From Lachnospiraceae bacterium UBA3386 (GTDB taxonomy: Bacteria > Bacillota > Clostridia > Lachnospirales > Lachnospiraceae), in the NCBI GenBank assembly GCA_002358875.1, contig DEPS01000139.1, forward strand, positions 9,533 through 14,556: a stretch of DNA of 5,024 nt. The letters run 5' to 3'. Made by a program: the position numbers and the translations under genes. The notes beneath the pieces were generated by a model, which ran no database searches, was not told where the DNA came from, and saw nothing but the letters and a program-made list of their open reading frames with translations. Shown here one piece after another: positions 1 through 5,020 of the stretch. Numbering within the stretch: the stretch's first letter is position 1; each line of letters begins with the position of its first letter.

Positions 1-834
1 ACGAGAGAAAACGGAATGAATATCTACCGCGGCTGCATGCACGGCTGTGTCTATTGTGATTCCCGCAGCCGCTGCTATCAGTTCACCCATCCTTTTGAAG
101 ATATTGAGGTCAAGGAGAATGCCCCTGAGCTTCTGGAAAGGATCCTCCGGACAAAGAGAAAAAAGATCGTGATCGGGACCGGATCGATGTGCGACCCTTA
201 TCAGCCCTGTGAGATGGAGCTGAAGATCGTCCGACGCTGTCTTGAGCTGATCGATCAGTATGGCTTCGGGGCCGCAGTGATCACCAAATCGGATCATGTC
301 CTTAGGGATGTGGATCTGTTTGCAAGTATCAACAAAAAGGCCAAAGCAGTCGTGCAGATGTCCCTGACGATCGCAGATGAAGCTCTCAGCCGAAAGCTCG
401 AGCCCAATGTATGTAATTCAAAGCGAAGATATGAGGCGCTTAAGGAGCTTCAGAAGGCAGGCATACCGGCTGTCGTGTGGATGACGCCGATCCTTCCCTT
501 CCTGACGGACACGATGGAAAATGTGGGAACGATCCTGGACTGGTGTTATGACGCAGGAGTAAAGGGGATCATCTGCTGGAATATCGGCATGACGCTTCGG
601 GAAGGGGACAGGGAATATTATTATCAGGCACTGGACAGGCATTTCCCGGGGCTTTCGCACAGTTACAGGGAAATATTTGGAAACAGCTATGAAGTGATCA
701 GCAGCAGGGATGCGCAGATAATGCCCTGGTTTCATGAACAGTGTGAAAAGCATGGAATCCTTCACACACCAGAAGACTGCTTTGCTTATATGAATGACCT
801 GCCGAATCGTTATGAACAGATGACGCTTTTTTGA
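1..834 (+). CDS. SPL-like radical SAM protein, 5' end cut by window edge
   Basis: This is a radical SAM enzyme of the spore-photoproduct-lyase-like group (COG1533 type); its reaction is unknown. The reading frame is open from base 1, and the family normally has a short N-terminal segment before the NIYRGC motif, so the first ATG at 16 is probably internal and about 20-30 residues are missing. No convincing ribosome binding site precedes that ATG. Numbering from it, the [4Fe-4S] cysteines are C7, C11 and C14 in a CX3CX2C arrangement, followed by CDSRSRC. A GTGSMCDPYQPCE segment (54-66), ITKSDHVLRD (about 90-99) and a KLEPN segment are also characteristic. The C-terminus ends in QMTLF, so the 3' end is complete. 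The cluster would cleave S-adenosylmethionine to a 5'-deoxyadenosyl radical. True spore photoproduct lyase is less likely than a generic SPL-family paralogue. It converges on the hydrolase gene, with a terminator between them. Confidence 0.88.
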   Translation, partial: TRENGMNIYRGCMHGCVYCDSRSRCYQFTHPFEDIEVKENAPELLERILRTKRKKIVIGTGSMCDPYQPCEMELKIVRRCLELIDQYGFGAAVITKSDHVLRDVDLFASINKKAKAVVQMSLTIADEALSRKLEPNVCNSKRRYEALKELQKAGIPAVVWMTPILPFLTDTMENVGTILDWCYDAGVKGIICWNIGMTLREGDREYYYQALDRHFPGLSHSYREIFGNSYEVISSRDAQIMPWFHEQCEKHGILHTPEDCFAYMNDLPNRYEQMTLF

Positions 835-837
835 TAA

Positions 838-899
838 TCATTTGTTGAATAGCGGTTATTTCTTATTGGATGGTAAAAAACGGGGGATACAACAAATGA
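838..899. repeat. 10-bp inverted repeat interlocking with the terminator
   Basis: TCATTTGTTG at 838-847 is a perfect reverse complement of CAACAAATGA at 890-899. The left arm of the terminator (876-888) lies inside its loop and the right terminator arm (930-942) lies outside. The two stems therefore cross rather than nest. The repeat starts just after the radical SAM stop codon (832-834). Whether it forms in RNA is not known. Confidence 0.6.
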
Positions 900-942
900 C
901 ACGGCCGGAGAGGCCGGATCACAGGTTACATCCCCCGTTTTT
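876..942. terminator. Two-way intrinsic terminator with long stem
   Basis: AAAAACGGGGGAT (876-888) and ATCCCCCGTTTTT (930-942) form a perfect 13-bp stem. The 41-nt loop contains a smaller hairpin, CGGCC-GGAGA-GGCCG (902-916). A run of T follows the GC core on either strand, so the element can end both the plus-strand radical SAM transcript and the minus-strand hydrolase transcript, which converge here. The loop is unusually long for a simple terminator. Confidence 0.8.
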
Positions 943-951
943 ATTTCGAAC

Positions 952-973
952 AATGAATAAAGAATGAATAAAG
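952..973. repeat. 11-bp perfect tandem duplication
   Basis: AATGAATAAAG occurs twice in a row (952-962 and 963-973), 11 bp before the 3' end of the minus-strand hydrolase gene. It is AT-rich and most simply explained by replication slippage. Confidence 0.8.
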
Positions 974-984
974 TATCAGATCAT

Positions 985-1857
985 TTAGCAGGTCCTTTGT
1001 ATCATTTCTTCAAGAAATGACCGGACGGCCTCTGCCAGCTGGTCCTTATGCAGATCATAGCAGTGTGTGTCTTCAGGGATGATCACAAGCCTGGCATCCG
1101 CATACAGGTCTGCGGCTTTTTCCGAGTAATGCACCGGTACGGACAGATCGCTGCCTCCGTGGACAAGAAGGACAGGCTTTTTGAACCTGCGGATAGCAGG
1201 AAGCACGTCGATCATCTGAGCCGTGCGGATATAGTTGTTACCCAGAGTCAGGCCTTTGTCAATATCAAGCTTTTCGGGAAGATCATCAGGATCAAACTGT
1301 ATCCCCAGAAGCTCCCCTTTTCGGGCGATCTCAGGGATCATCCAGGCGGGGGACAGGGGGAGGATCGCCTTCAGCCGGTCCTGTTCCATGGCTCCGACCA
1401 GCATCGTGATAAGCCCTCCCTGCGAATGGCCGCACAGATAGAGGTCCGAAACATAATCCAGACTCCGGGCATAGTCGATGACTGCCATCGCGTTGCTGAT
1501 CCACTTAAACAGCGTGTGATCATGGAAGGCACCGCCGCTTTCTCCATGCCCGTACATTTCTGCCCGGAGTACAATAAACCCGGTTTCGTTGGCAGTCTTC
1601 ACGACACTCAGTAAATGTTCCTCTTCCATGTTTCCGGTAAAGCCGTGGATCACGATCAGGAGAGGATATTTCCGGTCACGAACAGACCCGGATACCGCGT
1701 CTGCCGTCTCGCTGCCGGTTTTTTTTCCGTCCGTCTCATTTACGTGAATTTGTCCTGCCGTATCTTCATCTGCCGCTTTCGGCATATCCTGAGGAAAATC
1801 CTGTTTCAGATGGATACGGACGCCGTCGTCATAGATATAGTATTCCTGCTGCTTCAT
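985..1857 (-). CDS. Alpha/beta hydrolase, feruloyl/cinnamoyl esterase-like
   Basis: This 290-residue cytoplasmic serine hydrolase has no signal peptide or membrane segment. The oxyanion HG is at residues 71-72 (VIHGFTG), the nucleophile is S145 in GHSQGG, the acid is D237 in HGGSD, and the base is H265 in EDTH. The 28-residue Asp-to-His spacing matches what I recall of the Lactobacillus johnsonii cinnamoyl esterase LJ0536. The segment MYGHGESGG (101-109) is also usual in this group. Residues about 160-220 would form the lid that sets substrate choice. Likely substrates are small carboxylic esters, possibly plant hydroxycinnamate esters; this is inference from family resemblance. A hydrophilic stretch at about 27-62, rich in D, T, G and K, interrupts the N-terminal beta-strand region and looks like an insertion. 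The start is fixed by GAGGAG 5 nt upstream. The gene appears to be a single transcription unit, divergent from the lipoprotein operon. Confidence 0.9.
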   Translation of the reverse strand: MKQQEYYIYDDGVRIHLKQDFPQDMPKAADEDTAGQIHVNETDGKKTGSETADAVSGSVRDRKYPLLIVIHGFTGNMEEEHLLSVVKTANETGFIVLRAEMYGHGESGGAFHDHTLFKWISNAMAVIDYARSLDYVSDLYLCGHSQGGLITMLVGAMEQDRLKAILPLSPAWMIPEIARKGELLGIQFDPDDLPEKLDIDKGLTLGNNYIRTAQMIDVLPAIRRFKKPVLLVHGGSDLSVPVHYSEKAADLYADARLVIIPEDTHCYDLHKDQLAEAVRSFLEEMIQRTC

Positions 1858-1862
1858 TTTTA

Positions 1863-1868
1863 CTCCTC
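1863..1868 (-). promoter_or_regulatory. Ribosome binding site of the hydrolase gene
   Basis: The minus strand reads GAGGAG, then TAAAA, then the ATG at 1857. This near-consensus site with 5-nt spacing supports the chosen start. Confidence 0.8.
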
Positions 1869-1901
1869 ATAGTATTTTGCGGTATCTTTTTCAGAAAAAA
1901 A

Positions 1902-1910
1902 TGTTATAAT
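1902..1910 (+). promoter_or_regulatory. Candidate extended -10 promoter, distal, for the lipoprotein operon
   Basis: TGT-TATAAT is a perfect extended -10 element pointing toward the operon. No recognisable -35 lies 16-18 bp upstream. Transcription from it would give a leader of about 195 nt that runs through the palindrome at 2045-2064. The element lies 45 bp upstream of the divergent hydrolase start, so it would also lie within that gene's leader. Confidence 0.4.
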
Positions 1911-2003
1911 GTAACACGTACTAACTGCTTTCCACGTTTTTTTGTGCGATTTTTCCGCGCATGACTGTTCAGAACCTGAAGAGGCCTGAGCAGCTGCCAA
2001 ATA

Positions 2004-2012
2004 ATTATAGCA
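2004..2012 (-). promoter_or_regulatory. Candidate extended -10 promoter for the hydrolase gene
   Basis: Read on the minus strand this is TGC-TATAAT, a perfect extended -10 motif. The matching -35 position has no good TTGACA. A start near 1997 would give a leader of about 140 nt. A second minus-strand TATAAT at 2022-2027 is an alternative. The region is AT-rich, so some matches are expected by chance. Confidence 0.4.
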
Positions 2013-2044
2013 GACAAATTAATTATATGCATTAAGACGTACAG

Positions 2045-2064
2045 ATCCGTTATCGTAAACGGAT
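2045..2064. promoter_or_regulatory. Operator-like 20-bp palindrome before the operon promoter
   Basis: ATCCGTT (2045-2051) and AACGGAT (2058-2064) are perfect inverted arms around a 6-bp centre. The element covers the -35 position of the promoter whose -10 is at 2070-2075. A site of this size and position suits a dimeric repressor or an activator. If transcribed from the upstream promoter it could also form a weak RNA hairpin. The regulator is not in the window. Confidence 0.5.
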
Positions 2065-2066
2065 AT

Positions 2067-2075
2067 TGTTATAAT
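2067..2075 (+). promoter_or_regulatory. Candidate extended -10 promoter, proximal, for the lipoprotein-sortase operon
   Basis: TGT-TATAAT lies 39 bp before the GTG start, giving a start site near 2082 and a leader of about 30 nt. The -35 position (about 2047-2052) is poor and is occupied by the palindrome, which fits a promoter that relies on its extended -10 or on an activator. Confidence 0.55.
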
Positions 2076-2102
2076 ATTGCTGACAGATCAGTCCTAATAA
2101 GA

Positions 2103-2108
2103 GGGAGG
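2103..2108 (+). promoter_or_regulatory. Ribosome binding site that fixes the GTG start
   Basis: GGGAGG sits 6 nt before the GTG at 2115. No ATG lies near the start of the signal peptide in this frame, and the next Met is inside the hydrophobic core. This site is therefore what decides the start. Confidence 0.75.
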
Positions 2109-2114
2109 CTGCTT

Positions 2115-3524
2115 GTGCGCAGAAGAGATAATTACAGAACACGGTATCAAAATCATGGACATAGCTTTAGCAGGGCTTTTTCTTTACTGCTGGTGATCAT
2201 GCTGGCGGGGATGCTTCTCTGCGGCTGCAGTGGGGACAGGCCTTCTTCGCAGGTGCAGGAGACGGCCGAGGATATGGCAGAAGAGGCTTCCGGGGATATG
2301 ACAGATGAAGCCGCATATTCGGTTACAGTGGCGGAGCCGGTTCAGGAGGAAGTGAAGATCACGACAGATACGGCAAAAGTCGGGATCTGTTTTGCACGGA
2401 CCGGGAACGGAGACAATGACCGGCTTCTACAGGAGCTTCTTCGTGCGCTGGAGCTTCGCGGATTTGTGCGCGAAAACATTATCGTGAAAAAAATGACCGG
2501 AAGCAGAAAAAACCAGGACATACAGATCCAGGAGTGCCTGGAGGAAAACTGCAGCCTGATGATCATTTCGGCAGTTTCGGATGAGAAGATCCCGGAGATG
2601 GCGGACAAAACAGTTGAAGCCGGGGCGAGGGCTGTATTTATCAACTGCGATCCCGGAGAGGATGAGCTTTCGCGCTGGAAAATGGAGCAGATGCCCTGTG
2701 TCTGGATCGGGAGCACATATTCTGACAAGCTTGCCTGTCAGATGAAGATTCTGTATGACTACAGCGGAACAGAGCGCGGTCTGGATTTTAATCAGGACGG
2801 TCATGTCGGCGCGATTATTGTCGGCGGCGGGGAAGAAGCTCATGAGGCTCTTGAAGAGACGATCAGAGATCTGGGGTCGGAGCTTCAGATCCTGGGAGAG
2901 ACGGATTCGGAGGATTTTCAGGAAATATCCGATTATATGCAGCAGGTGATCAACGAGAGAAAAAAGGAAGTGGAGCTTGTCCTGTGCAGCACAGAGGAAA
3001 AAGCTAATGCGGCTGCGGACGGTGTCCAGCTAAGACACCGGCTCGTGGGTCGTGACATTCTTGTGATCGGGTCGGATGCCCATGAGGACACCTGCACGGC
3101 TATTATCAACAAGCTGATGTCCGGGGCGGTATTCACTGATTTTTACGAGCAGGCTACGCTCGCCGCGGTCGCGGCAAAGGATCTGGTTGAAGGCAACCAG
3201 GGCGATGTCCGCATTTTTGATGTCATTATAAAAGTGACCGAGGATAATGCCCAGGAGATCCTTGACCAGCTCTGGAAGGCGCGTGAAGCGGCGGAAAAGG
3301 CCAGGACTGAGCAGGAGGCGGCAGAGGCGGCAACAGCAGCAACTGCTGCAACAGCCGCCGCCGCTGAGGAAGGCAGCAGCGGAGAAATGGCGACTGCTCA
3401 AGCCGCATCGGAGGCGGTATCGGAGACAGGAGGAACCGGTGAAACCTCCGCAGAAACGGCGGCAGAGTCGGGCGGAACCGGTGAAACATCCGCAAACACA
3501 GTAAACATTAACCGGGGCAGATAA
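2115..3524 (+). CDS. MglB-like substrate-binding lipoprotein with repetitive C-terminal tail
   Basis: This 469-residue exported lipoprotein starts at GTG. It has a basic n-region of about 20 residues, a hydrophobic core (21-35) and a lipobox LCGC with C38 as the probable lipidated cysteine. An acidic linker (about 45-85) leads to a type I periplasmic-binding fold (about 87-385) resembling galactose/glucose-binding MglB. The calcium loop DFNQDG (D224, N226, D228) and the distant E287 match MglB D134, N136, D138 and E205. By my manual alignment, the sugar contacts N91 and D236 are kept (N177, D321). However, N211, N256 and R158 appear replaced by T293, T341 and an acidic residue near 248, so the ligand may not be a hexose. 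The tail (about 386-469) is rich in A, E, T, G and S, with three AAT triplets and two GGTGETSA copies; it is probably disordered. No permease or ATPase gene is adjacent. The sortase gene follows after 3 bp. A sensor or scavenging role is possible but unproven. Confidence 0.82.
   Translation: MRRRDNYRTRYQNHGHSFSRAFSLLLVIMLAGMLLCGCSGDRPSSQVQETAEDMAEEASGDMTDEAAYSVTVAEPVQEEVKITTDTAKVGICFARTGNGDNDRLLQELLRALELRGFVRENIIVKKMTGSRKNQDIQIQECLEENCSLMIISAVSDEKIPEMADKTVEAGARAVFINCDPGEDELSRWKMEQMPCVWIGSTYSDKLACQMKILYDYSGTERGLDFNQDGHVGAIIVGGGEEAHEALEETIRDLGSELQILGETDSEDFQEISDYMQQVINERKKEVELVLCSTEEKANAAADGVQLRHRLVGRDILVIGSDAHEDTCTAIINKLMSGAVFTDFYEQATLAAVAAKDLVEGNQGDVRIFDVIIKVTEDNAQEILDQLWKAREAAEKARTEQEAAEAATAATAATAAAAEEGSSGEMATAQAASEAVSETGGTGETSAETAAESGGTGETSANTVNINRGR
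3326..3359 (+). repeat. Symmetric hairpin within the coding sequence for the Ala/Thr tail
   Basis: GGCGGC (3326-3331) pairs with GCCGCC (3354-3359), and GCAGC (3336-3340) pairs with GCTGC (3345-3349). They are separated by matching AACA/AACA internal loops and an AACT apical loop. The stretch encodes three Ala-Ala-Thr triplets using differing synonymous codons, and the codon choice is what makes the palindrome. It may simply be a by-product of Ala/Thr repeats. Confidence 0.6.
3432..3494 (+). repeat. Imperfect direct repeat in the lipoprotein tail
   Basis: Two 21-bp copies (3432-3452 and 3474-3494) differ at one base (C3446 versus A3488) and are 42 bp, or 14 codons, apart. Both encode GGTGETSA. 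This points to internal duplication during growth of the tail. Confidence 0.8.
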
Positions 3525-3527
3525 TAT

Positions 3528-4334
3528 ATGAAAAAATTCATCATTAACCTGCTGATCGTGTTTCTTCTCGGAGTACTGCTTTACAGCGGTTATCAGCTGT
3601 TTGGGATTTTTTCCGAATATTATAAAGGGCGGTCTGAGTATAAAAAGACCTCGCAGCAGTATGTAACAAAGAAGAAAACAGAAAAGAAAGCGGAAACATC
3701 AAAAGAAAAGAAAAAAGAAGAAGGTCAGGTTCAGGATCAGGACGAAGAAGAGGAGTATGAGACGGCTCCCATAGAGGTCGATTTTAAAGGCCTTTTGAAG
3801 GAAAACAGCGATGTGGCCGGCTGGATCTACTGTCCGGATACGGTGGTCAATTATCCTGTCATGCACGGTGATGACAACGATCTGTATCTCCATCATCTGG
3901 CAAGCAGGGCATATAATTTTGCGGGCTGCATCTTTGAGGACTGCCGGAACACGAAAAGTCAGAAGGATCCTGCCACGATTCTGTACGGGCACCACATGAA
4001 GGACGGATCCATGTTTGCCATGCTCCATAAATACACGGAGCAGGAATATTACGATAAACATCCGGCCATGTATTATCTCACTCCCAAGCAGAACTACCGT
4101 CTTGACATTATCATGGGCTATGTGGCACAGGAGAACGACCCTGTCTATGCGCTGTTTCTTAACGCGAAGGAGATGAGAGAATATCTGCACAGTGTAAAGG
4201 AAAATTCATCCTTCAAGCCTGCTGTGGATTATGACATCGATTCTCTGGACAAGGTGATCGCCCTTTCGACCTGTGCCTATGAGTTCCGCAATGCCCGTTA
4301 TATAGTGATCGCTGTGCCTGTGCCGATCCATTAA
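3528..4334 (+). CDS. srtB: Class B sortase
   Basis: This 268-residue membrane-anchored cysteine transpeptidase cleaves a sorting signal and joins the protein to the cell wall or to another protein. A short basic start (MKK) leads into one membrane segment (about 5-27), giving an N-in, catalytic-domain-out topology. A highly charged linker (about 38-78) is Lys-rich first and Glu/Asp-rich later. The sortase domain (about 83-266) begins with VDFKGLLKENSDVAGWI, a typical class B entry. H155 in YGHH, C249 in LSTC and R257 in ARY form the catalytic triad. Start and length are usual for the class. The gene begins 3 bp after the lipoprotein stop with only a weak GGGG 10 nt upstream, so translational coupling is likely. 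No protein with an NPQTN- or LPXTG-like signal is encoded in the window, so the substrate is unknown. Confidence 0.94.
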   Translation: MKKFIINLLIVFLLGVLLYSGYQLFGIFSEYYKGRSEYKKTSQQYVTKKKTEKKAETSKEKKKEEGQVQDQDEEEEYETAPIEVDFKGLLKENSDVAGWIYCPDTVVNYPVMHGDDNDLYLHHLASRAYNFAGCIFEDCRNTKSQKDPATILYGHHMKDGSMFAMLHKYTEQEYYDKHPAMYYLTPKQNYRLDIIMGYVAQENDPVYALFLNAKEMREYLHSVKENSSFKPAVDYDIDSLDKVIALSTCAYEFRNARYIVIAVPVPIH

Positions 4335-4353
4335 CCGTTTATAAATAATGAAA

Positions 4354-4386
4354 AGCCGGGTGCTGCAGGGCACCCGGCTGTGTTTT
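4354..4386. terminator. Two-way intrinsic terminator after the sortase gene
   Basis: AGCCGGGTGC (4354-4363) and GCACCCGGCT (4370-4379) form a perfect 10-bp GC-rich stem with a 6-nt loop. On the plus strand, GTGTTTT follows at once and further T-rich sequence comes after it. On the minus strand, CTTTT follows. It sits between the converging sortase and thioesterase genes and can serve both. Confidence 0.88.
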
Positions 4387-4795
4387 ACACTCTTTTTATT
4401 TTTTTAAAACCGTTGGAGGAGACGGTTGCGATCTGTGTCCCAAGCTCGTCTGTGACCTCGATGGTGTAGAAGGACGTTCTTCTGTTCCCCTTGAGGAGCC
4501 TGGCTTCGGCGATGAGCTTCTTTCCCTTTGCTGCTCCCAGAAAATTGATCTGGCTCGAGAGTGTGAAGGTTATGCCTTCTTCCGGGTTACAATTGCTGGC
4601 CACTGCAAAGGCAAAATCCGCCATTGTATAATACACAGCCCCCATGACACGGTCTGCCGCATTAATATGCCTGGCATCAATGTCAAGTGTGACCCGGGCA
4701 TAGTCGGGACGCGCGTCCTCGATCACGATCCCGGTCGTGCCGGTCGCATAGGCATCGTTCTGAAAAAAATCCCTTATTTCCTCCAATGACTTCAT
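4385..4795 (-). CDS. PaaI-like hotdog-fold thioesterase
   Basis: This 136-residue single-domain hotdog protein probably hydrolyses acyl-CoA thioesters in the cytoplasm as a tetramer, as the PaaI family does; its substrate is unknown. The family core is visible: H43-I-N45 in RHINAADRVMGAVYYTMADFA, with D60 at the position of the catalytic acid. It is followed by SSQINFLGAAKGKKLIAEA and a C-terminal strand ending in SSNGFKK. The usual HGG of the family is replaced by VMGA, which is seen in divergent members and may alter substrate or rate. The frame stays open to an ATG at 5008, but AGGAAGGAG ending 9 nt before the ATG at 4795 and a promoter inside the extension support the short form. The ATG at 4804 directly abuts that site and is less likely. 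The length fits the family. It appears to be a single-gene unit. Confidence 0.85.
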   Translation of the reverse strand: MKSLEEIRDFFQNDAYATGTTGIVIEDARPDYARVTLDIDARHINAADRVMGAVYYTMADFAFAVASNCNPEEGITFTLSSQINFLGAAKGKKLIAEARLLKGNRRTSFYTIEVTDELGTQIATVSSNGFKKIKRV

Positions 4796-4804
4796 TGCTG
4801 TCAT

Positions 4805-4813
4805 CTCCTTCCT
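4805..4813 (-). promoter_or_regulatory. Ribosome binding site that decides the thioesterase start
   Basis: The minus strand reads AGGAAGGAG, then 9 nt, then the ATG at 4795. The ATG at 4804 follows the site with no spacing, which argues against it. Confidence 0.75.
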
Positions 4814-4916
4814 GATCTGTCGAAGCGGTTTTGGCCGGTCAGCACAGGTCTTTTGCTCCTGCATGAGAACAGGAATAACCTTTGCAGCAGCCCGGTAATC
4901 CGCAGTTTTGTCGCTT

Positions 4917-4945
4917 ATTATGCTATTTATACGCAAAAAATGCAA
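4917..4945 (-). promoter_or_regulatory. Promoter of the thioesterase gene
   Basis: On the minus strand, TTGCAT (4945-4940) is followed by a 17-bp spacer and CATAAT (4922-4917), close to the vegetative sigma consensus. An A/T tract with a 7-bp inverted repeat (AAATAAA at 4944-4950, TTTATTT at 4955-4961) lies just upstream and could act as an UP element. Transcription would start near 4910, giving a leader of about 115 nt in which I see no clear riboswitch or attenuator. Confidence 0.6.
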
Positions 4946-5014
4946 ATAAAAAAATTTATTTCGCTGCGGCCGCGAGTGACCGGCTGATATTTTGCTTCTT
5001 AAAACCATGCACAG

Positions 5015-5020
5015 AAAGGA
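5015..5020 (+). promoter_or_regulatory. Possible ribosome binding site of a gene beyond the right edge
   Basis: AAAGGA followed by AAAA ends the window, with spacing that would suit a start codon just past 5024. If real, a plus-strand gene lies next, divergent from the thioesterase. The evidence is only this short motif. Confidence 0.25.

Noticed and set aside
16..18. ATG at 16 as the true start of the radical SAM gene
   Set aside because: The frame is open to base 1, no ribosome binding site precedes this ATG, and family members have residues before the NIYRGC motif. The gene is more likely cut by the window edge.
418..765. Minus-strand open frame (115 codons) within the radical SAM gene
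   Set aside because: It is antisense to a clear family member, lacks a promoter or ribosome binding site that I can see, and shows no domain.
1048..1614. Long plus-strand open frame (188 codons) opposite the hydrolase gene
   Set aside because: It lies wholly antisense to a gene with an intact catalytic triad and a good ribosome binding site, and its translation shows no recognisable domain.
1858..2114. A riboswitch or structured RNA leader in the divergent intergenic region
   Set aside because: Apart from the 20-bp palindrome I see no conserved riboswitch core and no terminator-antiterminator pair.
3030..3495. Minus-strand and alternative plus-strand open frames across the lipoprotein tail
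   Set aside because: They arise from the repetitive GC-rich codons of the Ala/Glu tail and give low-complexity Leu/Pro/Arg-rich peptides.
3432..3521. A sortase sorting signal at the C-terminus of the lipoprotein
   Set aside because: No LPXTG- or NPQTN-like motif, no hydrophobic segment and no membrane-stop tail follow; the protein ends in NINRGR. Anchoring is by the N-terminal lipid at C38.
4796..5008. In-frame N-terminal extension of the thioesterase to an ATG at 5008 (71 extra residues)
   Set aside because: The extension has no thioesterase family similarity, contains the probable promoter (4917-4945), and is preceded by no ribosome binding site. A strong site lies 9 nt before the ATG at 4795 instead.
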